Of a stretch of DNA of 64,000 bases, positions 8,086 to 15,923 are shown in pieces. The stretch covers positions 138,315-202,314 of the forward strand of contig JAJDYR010000015.1 of NCBI GenBank assembly GCA_022825065.1, given 5' to 3'. A model generated the notes under the pieces. It made no database searches. It saw only the letters and a program-made list of their open reading frames with translations, and was not told the DNA's origin. How positions within the stretch are numbered: the stretch's first letter is position 1; the number at the start of each line of letters is the position of its first letter. Position numbers and translations under genes: made by a program. Source of the stretch: a bacterium (lineage in GTDB: Bacteria; UBA8248).

Positions 8086-9888
8086 ATGGCGAGAGCAACA
8101 ACCAGACGCGCGAAGCGGAAGACGAAACTCGACCCCATCACCCTGGCCGTGCTGCACAAGCGCTTCGACGCCGTGACGACCAAGATGGCGAACACGCTCC
8201 TGCGCACGGGCCGCTCGGGCGTGCTGAACCTGGCGCGCGATTTCTCGACCTCCGTGGTGACGCGCGAGTGCGAACTACTGACGGGCGCGGAATCGCTGCC
8301 CATCCACCACCTGAGCGGGGCGGACCTGATGGCCCGCTCGATGATGGACCTGCATCCCGACCTCAAGCGCGGCGACGCCTATCTGCACAACTCGCCCTAC
8401 CACGGCTGCTCGCACCCGGCGGACCACACCATCCTCGTGCCCGTCATCGACAAGCGGGGCGTCCACCAGTTCACCGTGTGGGTGAAGGCCCACCAGGCGG
8501 ATTGCGGATGCAGCCAGCCCACGACCTACATGGGCCACGCGCGCGACGTCTATGAAGAAGGCGCGCTCATCTTCCCGCCCACCAAGGTGCAGACGAACTA
8601 CGAGGACAACGAGGACTTCATCAACTTCTGCCGGATGCGCATCCGCGTGCCCGAGCAGTGGTACGGCGACTACCTCGCCATGATAGGCGCGGCGCGCATC
8701 GGCGAACGCGAGGTGCTCGCCATGGGGGATGAATACGGCTGGGAAACGCTGCACGACTTCTCGAAGGAGTGGTTCGACTACAGCGAGAAGCTCATGGTCT
8801 CCGCCATCAGGAAACTCCCCACGGGCGAGGCCACGGCCCACAGCACGCACGACCCCGTGCCCGGCACGCCCGAGGAGGGCATCCCCATCACCGCGCACGT
8901 GCGTATCGACAACAAGAAGGCCACCATCGAGGTGGACTTGCGCGACAACCCCGACGCCATGCCCTGCGGCCTGAACCTGAGCGAGGCCTGCGCGCGCACC
9001 GGCGCGATGATAGGCGTGTTCAACAGCATCGACGATATCGTGCCCACGAACGCGGGCAGCTTCCGGCGCATCAACGTGCTCATCCGCGACGGCTCGGTCG
9101 CCGGAGGGGGCAAGCACCCCACTTCGATGTCCGTCGCCACCACCAACCTCGCCGACCGCGTGACGAACCCCGTGCAGCGCGCGTTCTCGAAGATTCAGGA
9201 CGGCATCGGACTGGCGGAGTGCGGGCCGATTTTCCCGGCGTCGATGGGCGTCATCTCGGGCTTCGACCCCAGGAACGACAACGAGCCCTTCGTGAACCAC
9301 CTCTTTTTAATGGTCACCGGCGGGGCGGGCGCGGGCAAGACGGACGCCTGGCTCACCATCCTCCACGCGGGCAACGCCGGCATGTGCTTCGTGGACAGCA
9401 TCGAACTGGACGAGCTCCACTTCCCCATCTACATCAAGACGCGCAGGCTCATGCCCGACACCGAGGGCGCGGGCCGGACGATAGGCGCGCCATCGGGCTA
9501 CTGCGAATACGGCCCCGTGGGCGGCGGCGACCTGGAGGTCGTCTACGTCTCCGACGGCGCGATAAACGCATCGAAGGGAACGCTTGGCGGCCTGAACGGG
9601 GCGGTCTGCCAGAACTTCCTCATGCGTGAGGACGGCTCTCTGGAGGATCTCCCCGCCTGCGCGGACATTATTCTCAAGCCCGGCGAGAACGTGGCGTCCT
9701 ACTGCACGGGCGGCGGCGGCTACGGCCCGCCGCACGAGCGGCCCGTCGAGAAGGTGCGCGAGGACGTGGAGGAGAAGTGGATCACCAGGGAGCGCGCCTG
9801 GAAGGTCTACGGCGTCGCGGTCGACGACGCGGGCCAGGTGGATGCGGCGAAGACCAGGCGGAGACGAAAGCGGTTGAGCAAGAAATAA
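8086..9888 (+). CDS. hyuB: Hydantoinase/oxoprolinase subunit B
   Basis: A 600-residue member of the HyuB family, partner of the preceding HyuA. Typical segments are DPITLAVLHKRFD near the start, then LHNSPYHGCSHPADHTI, VWVKAHQADCG, AHVRID and NTNL-like repeats, with GGGGYGPPHERP near the end. The start has AGGAGCAGGAT upstream. The N-terminus is very basic (ATTRRAKRKTK). Genes A and B are adjacent, same strand and same base composition, so they form one operon; no permease or amidohydrolase follows, only a repeat field. Confidence 0.92.
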   Translation: MARATTRRAKRKTKLDPITLAVLHKRFDAVTTKMANTLLRTGRSGVLNLARDFSTSVVTRECELLTGAESLPIHHLSGADLMARSMMDLHPDLKRGDAYLHNSPYHGCSHPADHTILVPVIDKRGVHQFTVWVKAHQADCGCSQPTTYMGHARDVYEEGALIFPPTKVQTNYEDNEDFINFCRMRIRVPEQWYGDYLAMIGAARIGEREVLAMGDEYGWETLHDFSKEWFDYSEKLMVSAIRKLPTGEATAHSTHDPVPGTPEEGIPITAHVRIDNKKATIEVDLRDNPDAMPCGLNLSEACARTGAMIGVFNSIDDIVPTNAGSFRRINVLIRDGSVAGGGKHPTSMSVATTNLADRVTNPVQRAFSKIQDGIGLAECGPIFPASMGVISGFDPRNDNEPFVNHLFLMVTGGAGAGKTDAWLTILHAGNAGMCFVDSIELDELHFPIYIKTRRLMPDTEGAGRTIGAPSGYCEYGPVGGGDLEVVYVSDGAINASKGTLGGLNGAVCQNFLMREDGSLEDLPACADIILKPGENVASYCTGGGGYGPPHERPVEKVREDVEEKWITRERAWKVYGVAVDDAGQVDAAKTRRRRKRLSKK

Positions 9889-9939
9889 ATAGTGAACGGC
9901 TTCTGTTCTATCCGTCAATTATCTCGAACAGGTTATTTG

Positions 9940-10520
9940 TATTGTAGGGGACGCATACATGCGTCCCTTCGTTTTTGATCGTCATACCGGTTTTAATGCC
10001 GAACAATGCGAGATCACACCGTCATTCCGGCAATCAATGCCGACCGGGGAGGGAGGGATTGCCCGGAATCCATTGAATGATCTTTTGCCTTTCGTTTTTA
10101 TGTTCGATTCCGAACCTCCCTGCCCGGGAGTGAAGACGTCGGAACGAAGGGGCGAAAAGACAAAGGCGAAAATGGATTCCGGCTTTCGCCGGAATGACGA
10201 CTAAAGGCGAGCATCATGCTTTTCTGTAGGGACAGGCCTCCGTGCCTGTCCTGAAAGGGGACAACCACAAAGGGTTGTCCCTACGGGTTCGTTCGGTTCT
10301 CAGGGTTTCCGTAGGGGCGGGCCTCTGTGCCCGCCCATGCGTCGTCTCGTTCATTCAACAATTGCATCTGCGGGTGGCAAGGGTGGCTATACATGAAAAG
10401 CGGGCGACCACGGAGGGTCGCCCCTACGATATCACTTGCAGGGGACGCATACATGCCTCCCTTCGTCTTTGGCCGTCCGAACCGCGGGGCGCAATACATG
10501 CGCCTCCTACAGGCGCTCAC
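9940..10520. repeat. Cluster of short palindromic repeats with covarying stems
   Basis: The 760-base gap between hyuB and the SDR gene holds no gene. It carries a run of short hairpins. At about 9944-9967 GTAGGGG is followed by ACGCATACATGCGTCC. At 10225-10260 the stem is GACAGGC/GCCTGTC, at 10258-10285 GACAACC/GGTTGTC, at 10311-10338 GCGGGC/GCCCGC, and at 10402-10428 GGGCGACC/GGTCGCCC. A 10172-10203 unit contains ATTCCGGCTTTCGCCGGAAT. The outer GTAGGGG or CCCCTAC parts are constant while inner stems differ, which keeps every unit able to fold. Confidence 0.75.
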
Positions 10521-10651
10521 CGGAACCATGCCCCACCCCTTCCCCATCACCCCAAAGGGCGGTATCATGCCCGCAAAAATCGAGACGGAATCTTTACTAG
10601 GGACTTTTCGCTTTCGGGGCGATCCGGGAGCGCCGCAGGGAGGAAACATCC

Positions 10652-11395
10652 ATGAAGCTCAAGGACAAGGTCGCCATCGTCACGGGCGGCTCGCAGGGAA
10701 TCGGCGAGGCCATCTGCCGCCGCTTCGCGGAAGAAGGGGCGAAGGTCGCGGTCGTGAACCGCACGGCGGAGCGGGGCGAGGCGCTCGCCGCCGATATCGG
10801 AGACGCGGCCCGCGCGTTTCCGTGCGACGTATCGAAGAAGTCGGCGGTGGACGCCATGGTGGCGGACGTTGTAGCTAAGTTCGGCACGGTGGACATCTTG
10901 GTCGGCAACCACGGCATCATGATCAACAAGGAGCTCGAGGCCTATTCCGAGGGGGAGTGGGACGACATCATCGACATTAATCTCAAGGGCAACTTCCTGC
11001 TCTCGCAGGCCGTCGTGCCCATCATGAAGGAGAAGAGCTACGGGAAGATCATCTTCATGGCCTCCATCGCCGCCACGCACGCCTTCCCGAACGCGGTGCC
11101 CTACTGCGCGAGCAAGGGCGGGGTCTACATGATCACGCGCGCGCTGGCGGCGGAGATATCGAAGTGCGGCATCAACGTGAACTGCATCTCGCCGGGCAAC
11201 ACGGCCACGCCGCTGAATCAGCACCTGCAGGACGACCCCGAGTTCGTGAAGCTCATGGCGAGCTACACGCCCACGGGCCGGGCCTACATCACGACGGCGG
11301 AGATGGCGGGCGCGGCGGTGTTCCTGGCGTCTGACGACGCGAGCGCGGTGCACGGCCTGGACCTCATCGTGGACGACGGCTGGTGCGCGATCTGA
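10652..11395 (+). CDS. Short-chain dehydrogenase/reductase
   Basis: A 247-residue classical SDR. TGGSQGIGEAI is the Rossmann TGxxxGxG motif, NHG the NAG-like loop, NLKG the structural Asn motif, and YCASKGG carries the catalytic Tyr and Lys with a preceding Ser in MASIAA. It ends in a typical C-terminal strand (HGLDLIVDDGW). Such enzymes oxidise alcohols or reduce ketones with NAD(P)H. AGGAGG lies a few bases before the ATG. A hydrolase gene follows after 20 bases, suggesting a small catabolic operon (SDR, hydrolase, PLP enzyme); the substrate is not evident. Confidence 0.9.
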   Translation: MKLKDKVAIVTGGSQGIGEAICRRFAEEGAKVAVVNRTAERGEALAADIGDAARAFPCDVSKKSAVDAMVADVVAKFGTVDILVGNHGIMINKELEAYSEGEWDDIIDINLKGNFLLSQAVVPIMKEKSYGKIIFMASIAATHAFPNAVPYCASKGGVYMITRALAAEISKCGINVNCISPGNTATPLNQHLQDDPEFVKLMASYTPTGRAYITTAEMAGAAVFLASDDASAVHGLDLIVDDGWCAI

Positions 11396-11415
11396 TCGCG
11401 GACTGAAAAACCGAT

Positions 11416-12312
11416 ATGCCCGGCGCGCTCAAATCCATCACGACCCCCGCGCTCGAAATCGGCTATCTGGAGGCGGGCGATGAAACCGCGCCGCCCGTGG
11501 TTCTCGTCCACGGCTTCCCGGACGACGCGCGGACGTGGGACCGCGTCACTCCCATCCTGAACGACGCAGATCTCAGGACGCTTTGCCCCTACGTGCGCGG
11601 CTACGGCCCGACGCGCTTTCTCGATCCGGCAACGCCCAGAAGCGCGCAGTATACGGCCATCGCTTCCGACATCACCGCTTTCGCAGACGCGCTGGAACTC
11701 GAGCGCTTCACGCTCGTGGGTCACGACTGGGGCGCGCGGGCTTCTTATTGCGTGGCGGCGATGCGGCCTGCGCGGCTGAACGCGCTCATCGTGAGTCCGG
11801 CCGGCTACGGCACGGGACGCCCCCAACAGCGGATGTCGGTCGATCAGGTGCGCGCGTACTGGTACCAGTGGTTTTTCTGCACCGAGAGGGGCCGCGATGC
11901 GTTAAGAGAGGACGCCGCCGGCTTTTGCCATGAACTCTGGCGGACGTGGTCGCCTGGCTGGAATTTTTCGGACGCGGAATACGAGGCCACGGCGCAATCG
12001 TTCCAGAATCCCGATTTCGTGGATATCGTCATGCACTCCTACCGCTACCGGTGGGGGTATGAGGAGGCCGACCCCAGGTTCGAGGACGCGGAGAGTTTCA
12101 TGGCGGGGTTGCCGGATATCTCCGTACCGACGGTTCTGGTGCAGGGCGCCGAGGATGGAGCTTCTCGGCCCGAGAGTTCGGAGGGCAAGGAGCGGCATTT
12201 CACGGGCGGCTACCAAAGGATTCTCGTGGAGGGCGCGGGCCACTTCGCCCAGCGCGAGAAGCCGGAAGTTTTCGCTGCCGCGATTCTCGAAATCGCGAAA
12301 AAGGATGGATAG
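11416..12312 (+). CDS. Alpha/beta hydrolase, epoxide hydrolase/dehalogenase-like
   Basis: A 298-residue alpha/beta hydrolase. VLVHGFPDDARTW holds the oxyanion-hole HG motif. GHDWGARAS is the nucleophile elbow with Asp instead of Ser, the form found in epoxide hydrolases and haloalkane dehalogenases. EGAGHFAQ provides the C-terminal His. The cap region is Trp- and Tyr-rich (YWYQWFFCTERG). It probably hydrolyses a small epoxide, halide or ester. The gene overlaps the following PLP-enzyme gene by eight bases if that gene starts at 12305, so the two are likely translationally coupled. Confidence 0.85.
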   Translation: MPGALKSITTPALEIGYLEAGDETAPPVVLVHGFPDDARTWDRVTPILNDADLRTLCPYVRGYGPTRFLDPATPRSAQYTAIASDITAFADALELERFTLVGHDWGARASYCVAAMRPARLNALIVSPAGYGTGRPQQRMSVDQVRAYWYQWFFCTERGRDALREDAAGFCHELWRTWSPGWNFSDAEYEATAQSFQNPDFVDIVMHSYRYRWGYEEADPRFEDAESFMAGLPDISVPTVLVQGAEDGASRPESSEGKERHFTGGYQRILVEGAGHFAQREKPEVFAAAILEIAKKDG

Positions 12313-13198
12313 GGCTGTGTCCTACACCTGCTACGTGAACGGCGAATACGTCGCAGCCGAAGAGGCCAGGGTCTCCGCCTTCGACCACGGGTTTCTCTAC
12401 GGGGACGGCCTGTTCGAGTCCATGACGGTGACGAACCGGCGCATATTCAAGTTCAGTGAACACCTCGACCGCATGGAACGCTCCGCGCGCGCGCTAAAGC
12501 TCGAACTCCCCGAGACGCGCGAGCGGATCGCCGGGATCGTCAAGGAATGCGTCCGAAAATCGAATGTGGACGACGTGTACCTCCGCGTCGTGGTATCGCG
12601 CGGCGCGGGCTATCCCCTGCTCGACCCGAGAGTAACGGAGAAGGCGACGCTCGCCGTGCTCCTGCACGACCCCGCCCCGCCCGCCGAGACGGGTTCGAGC
12701 TACAGGGCGAAGGGTGCGGGCCTGAGGCTCAAGACGGCGGGCGTCCGAAAGGCGCCGTCCGAATCCTTCGAGGCGCGCGTGAAATCGCTCAACTATCTCA
12801 ACAACGTGATGGCGAGGATCGAAGCCGTGGAATCGGGCTTCGACGAGGCGATTCTGCTCGACGTGCGCGGCTTCGTGGCCGAAGCGCCGGGAGAGAACAT
12901 ATTCGTCGTGAAGGACGGCGCGCTCATGACGCCGAAAGCCCACAACGTCCTCGACGGCATCACGCGGAAGGTCGTGCTCGAAATCGCCGACGAGGCGGAG
13001 ATCCCCGCGGAAGAAGCCGACCTCACGCTCTACGACCTCTACACGGCGGATGAGTGCTTCCTCACTTCGTCCTTCAGCCGGGTGCACGCCGTGGCCGAGG
13101 TGGACGGGCGAGCCATCCCCGCCCCCGGCCCGATAACGACAAGGCTGCGCGCCGATATTCTCGAGATGGAAAGAACGCAGGGCGAGCCGATAGACTGA
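12305..13198 (+). CDS. Class IV PLP aminotransferase / aminodeoxychorismate lyase-like
   Basis: A 297-residue fold-type IV PLP enzyme. The opening SYTCYVNGEYV followed by FDHGFLYGDGLFESM is the family signature. The PLP lysine lies in RVKSLNYLNNV, and LTSSFSRVHAV is near the C-terminus where the phosphate site is formed. Family members are branched-chain aminotransferases, D-amino acid aminotransferases and 4-amino-4-deoxychorismate lyase, which cannot be separated here. The ATG at 12305 overlaps the hydrolase stop; a GTG at 12317 with AAGGA eleven bases upstream is an alternative start. Confidence 0.85.
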   Translation: MDRAVSYTCYVNGEYVAAEEARVSAFDHGFLYGDGLFESMTVTNRRIFKFSEHLDRMERSARALKLELPETRERIAGIVKECVRKSNVDDVYLRVVVSRGAGYPLLDPRVTEKATLAVLLHDPAPPAETGSSYRAKGAGLRLKTAGVRKAPSESFEARVKSLNYLNNVMARIEAVESGFDEAILLDVRGFVAEAPGENIFVVKDGALMTPKAHNVLDGITRKVVLEIADEAEIPAEEADLTLYDLYTADECFLTSSFSRVHAVAEVDGRAIPAPGPITTRLRADILEMERTQGEPID

Positions 13199-13279
13199 GG
13201 CGCGCCCCTGCGCCTGTGCGGGAAACCGGCCCGGGACTGCGGCGCACTGGCCGCGCACGGCCCATGAAACAGGAGAAGT

Positions 13280-13621
13280 ATGAAAATGGCGACGATGGAG
13301 GATTTCGACAGGCTGGACATCCGCCTCGGGCGCGTGGTCGAGGCGGCGGATTTCCCCGAGGCGAGGAAACCGGCCTACAAGCTATGGATCGATTTCGGCG
13401 GGGAGCTCGGGGTCAGGAAATCATCCGCCCAGCTCACGGCGCTCTATTCCAGGGAAGAACTGGAAGGAAAGCTCGTTCTCGCCGTGGTGAACTTCCCGCC
13501 GAGACAGATCGGGCCCTTCATGTCGGAAGTCCTCACGCTCGGTGTGCCGGATGAGAGCGGCGAGGTGGTGCTCATCGCGCCGGATGAGAAGGGCGCGGTG
13601 TTGGGCGGGCGGTTGTTTTAG
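13280..13621 (+). CDS. csaA: CsaA/YgjH-type tRNA-binding domain protein
   Basis: A 113-residue free-standing tRNA-binding OB-fold protein. FDRLDIRLGRVVEA, ARKPAYKLWIDFGGELG, KSSAQLT and VVNFPPRQIGPFMSEVLTLG follow the CsaA/YgjH family in order and length. Members bind tRNA as dimers and have been described as export-related chaperones. AGGAGA precedes the ATG. It is 81 bases downstream of the PLP enzyme gene and may end that transcript; a long inverted-repeat element follows. Confidence 0.85.
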   Translation: MKMATMEDFDRLDIRLGRVVEAADFPEARKPAYKLWIDFGGELGVRKSSAQLTALYSREELEGKLVLAVVNFPPRQIGPFMSEVLTLGVPDESGEVVLIAPDEKGAVLGGRLF

Positions 13622-13723
13622 AATGAACTCGACCGGGGAGGGAGGTTTTGCCGACCGAGGAAGGGTTTCCGTAGGGGCGGACCCGTGTGTCCGCCCGCAA
13701 TCGAGCCGGCGAATACTCCCCCC

Positions 13724-13887
13724 CTTGAGGGTGTTGTTGAAAAAGCCCCCCTCCTCAAGGGATAAAGGCAACCCCCCCTACCCCCCCTTGTCAGGGGGGC
13801 AAGAAAGAGCAAAACCCCCTCAGTCTAGTGGGGGCGCATCGCCTTTTTATACCCCCCTGACAAGGGGGGGTAGGGGGGGTTGCCTTT
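13724..13887. mobile_element. Mosaic inverted-repeat element, copy 1
   Basis: The core arms are 13764-13800 (AAGGCAACCCCCCC, then CCCCCCTTGTCAGGGGGG) and 13851-13887 (the reverse complement, ending GGTTGCCTTT), separated by about 50 bases. Each arm also folds on itself through the CCTTGTCAGG palindrome. The left flank carries GTTGTTGAAAAAG and CTCCTCAAGGGAT, matching in inverse orientation the right flanks of other copies (for example 45001-45032). It sits between convergent genes and is flanked by short GTAGGGGCGGAC/GTCCGCCC and GACAACC/GGTTGCC hairpins (13671-13700 and 13897-13925). Confidence 0.75.
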
Positions 13888-13951
13888 CCAGGGGGCAGGA
13901 CAACCGCGGGGGGTTGCCCCTACAACATCATCCACGCCGGAAACGAAACGC

Positions 13952-14845
13952 TTACGTCAAATCGGGCCGTTCGTCGTCCTGGTAATGCGCCAACCCCTTG
14001 GGGGCGGTGCCGTTGTTGCGCAGGACGTGCATGGGCGCGGGCGTGAGAGGATGCCACTGGGTCTCCTCGGGCGGCTCGGGCCACTCGTGGGATAGATGCT
14101 TATAGGCGTTCGGGCCTTCCGCGGCTTCCAGATGCGCGCACATGTCGTCGCACACCGCGCGCTGGCCTTCCCTGTCGCCCACGTCCCCCAGCATGCGCCC
14201 GAAGGGGTACTGGATGAAGACCGCCCTCGGCACGCAGACTTTCTCCGACACCACGGGCTGGTTGCATATCGAGACGGTGGCGATTCCCAACTCTTCCAGT
14301 CTTCTCTGCAGCAGGCTCACGGACCGCATGCAGAGCGGTCAGACGGGGATGAGAAACGCCGCGTCCACGTCCTCCGCATGCATCTTCTCGGCCATGAGGG
14401 GAGCCGTCTTCTTCAGCAGGGGATGGAAGTTGGGCGTGTAGCCCATCGTGGAGTAGAGGGTGTCGGCGAGCGCGCCGATCTTCCCCTCGCGCTCGTAGTC
14501 CAGGAAGATATCGACGGGGAACGACACGTTCCTGTCCCGTTCCAGGTACTCGGTGTTGATGTGCAGGTGCGAGTATTCGCAGTCGTCCTGCGCGGCCGTT
14601 TTCGGAATCTCGCGGTGGGTGGGGTCGCCCCAGTGCGGCTCGCGCCACTCGCGCTCGTAGTCGAAGGAAATGTCTCCTTTCATGAAGATGCCCGCCGTGG
14701 AGACGAGGGTGACCTTGCATTCGGAGAGCGGCTTGGGCAGCGGCGTCCAGGGCGTTTTCGCCGGGTCGGCCGGACGCATGGCGTCGATGCGCGTCCTGCT
14801 GCCGGGGTAATAGACGTCCCCGTCTACTTTCGTGATCGGTGGCAT
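13952..14845 (-). CDS. Glycine/betaine/sarcosine/D-proline reductase-like selenoprotein B (in-frame UGA)
   Basis: The frame from the ATG at 14845 meets UGA at 14341-14339 after 168 codons and then stays open for 128 more to UAA at 13952. Around the UGA the protein reads AAFLIPV-U-PLCMRSVSLLQRRLEELGIATVSI. This matches GrdB/PrdB-type reductases, in which selenocysteine precedes a two-residue gap and Cys, followed by a helix and GIPTVSI-like strand. Reading the codon as selenocysteine gives a 297-residue protein with a UxxC redox pair (residues 169 and 172). It is shorter than clostridial GrdB (over 400 residues), as are many environmental relatives. The product probably reduces a small substrate; which one is unknown. 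Confidence 0.82.
14339..14341 (-). other. Selenocysteine codon (recoded UGA)
   Basis: The TGA is followed in frame by CCG CTC TGC, giving U-P-L-C. A six-base palindrome, GACCGC at 14340-14335 and GCGGTC at 14327-14322 on the minus strand, makes a hairpin with a seven-base loop that begins inside the UGA. A standard bacterial SECIS apex lies further downstream, so this hairpin may not be the SECIS; none was identified with certainty. Confidence 0.75.
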
Positions 14846-14867
14846 GAAGGGTTTTCTCCTTTAGGAA

Positions 14868-15698
14868 TCAATAATTCGTATATAAAACGCATAAAAGTTC
14901 GTTCGCCAGCTCCGCGTTCCCCTCGACTTCGAGGCGGCCCGCGTCCTCCATGGCGCCGCGCTTCGCGCGCCCGTAGAGCAGGAGAAAGTGCGCTTCCGCG
15001 TCCGCGGTGATGACGGCGTCGTGCGCGCCGGACGTGTGGGCGGATTCCTCCGCCTTCTCACCGGCGACGGTGATCGTCCACTCCCGATCCGGCGCCTTCG
15101 AGCGGAACAGAAACCGCCCGTCGAAGGGCGGGTTCTCGCGCACGCCGAAAAGACGGCTCTGGCTCGCGGGAAGGAAACTCATCACGCCCTCCAGGGCGTC
15201 TTCGGAGACGCCTGCTTCCGCGTCCTCCCCGTACCGGATGTCCCAGTCGTGCGCCACGAGTTCGACCAGGCGCAGCCCGATCCAGGCGTCGAGCCGCGTC
15301 AGCCCCCGGGGGTGGAAACCGAGCTTGGCGATGTCGTCCGCCGTGACCTCCGCGAGCGCGTCGTTCACTTCGGCGGCCGAGGCGTCGAACGCGTCCATCA
15401 TTTCGTTCCTGGGCAGGGCCATGAGTTCATCGCCCCTGGCGGCGCGGATGGCGAAGAACTCCTTCACGTTGCTGCCGTAGGGCGGTTCGGGCGGCAGGCC
15501 CTCGAGCGCCCTGCGGATCGAGTTCGTGTAGAAATCCGCCCCCGTCGCCAGATGGGAGACGGCGTGCTGCGCCTGCCAGCCGGGGCAGAACGTCTCCACC
15601 TCCCAGCGCGCGTCCGAAAAGCCGCGCCAGTAGGCCGAGAGACGCTCGGATTCGGATTTCACCAGGGCGACTCGGGAAAGTTGTTCTTCGGGACTCAC
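14868..15698 (-). CDS. DinB/maleylpyruvate-isomerase-like protein
   Basis: A 276-residue protein of the mycothiol-dependent maleylpyruvate isomerase / DinB four-helix superfamily. The N-terminal half has ARWEVETFCPGWQAQHAVSHL, with the Trp and His positions typical of the metal site, and later ELVAHDWDIR with a second His. The C-terminal half (from about residue 170) resembles an SCP2-like lipid-binding domain, as often fused to this family. The GTG at 15698 is chosen because GGAGGTG lies seven bases upstream. It ends 22 bases from the selenoprotein start, so the two may be one transcript. The enzymatic role and thiol partner are unknown. Confidence 0.75.
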   Translation of the reverse strand: MSPEEQLSRVALVKSESERLSAYWRGFSDARWEVETFCPGWQAQHAVSHLATGADFYTNSIRRALEGLPPEPPYGSNVKEFFAIRAARGDELMALPRNEMMDAFDASAAEVNDALAEVTADDIAKLGFHPRGLTRLDAWIGLRLVELVAHDWDIRYGEDAEAGVSEDALEGVMSFLPASQSRLFGVRENPPFDGRFLFRSKAPDREWTITVAGEKAEESAHTSGAHDAVITADAEAHFLLLYGRAKRGAMEDAGRLEVEGNAELANELLCVLYTNY

Positions 15699-15923
15699 GT
15701 GGACGCACCTCCGCTCGCTGGATCGCGATTTGTTTTTGAAAAAGAATTCCCCATCCCATGAACGGGGAGAGGCTTCAAGTATTGCGAAACCCGGGGCCGC
15801 TGGCAAGGGCCGCAAGCTGGCGGGGGGAGGGGGAGTTCTGCTAGGTTATGGCCTCGTGTCGAGGAGACGCCGGACGAGGCAGAAGCTCACGAAAGCGCCT
15901 CCCTTTTCAGGAGACGGAAACCC

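Noticed and set aside
9940..10520. CRISPR array
   Set aside because: Repeats are palindromic units of differing stem sequence and uneven spacing, without constant repeats and unique spacers, and no cas gene is present.
13952..14845. Pseudogene with a nonsense mutation
   Set aside because: The stop is exactly where this family has selenocysteine, it is UGA, and the frame continues with UxxC and conserved downstream residues.
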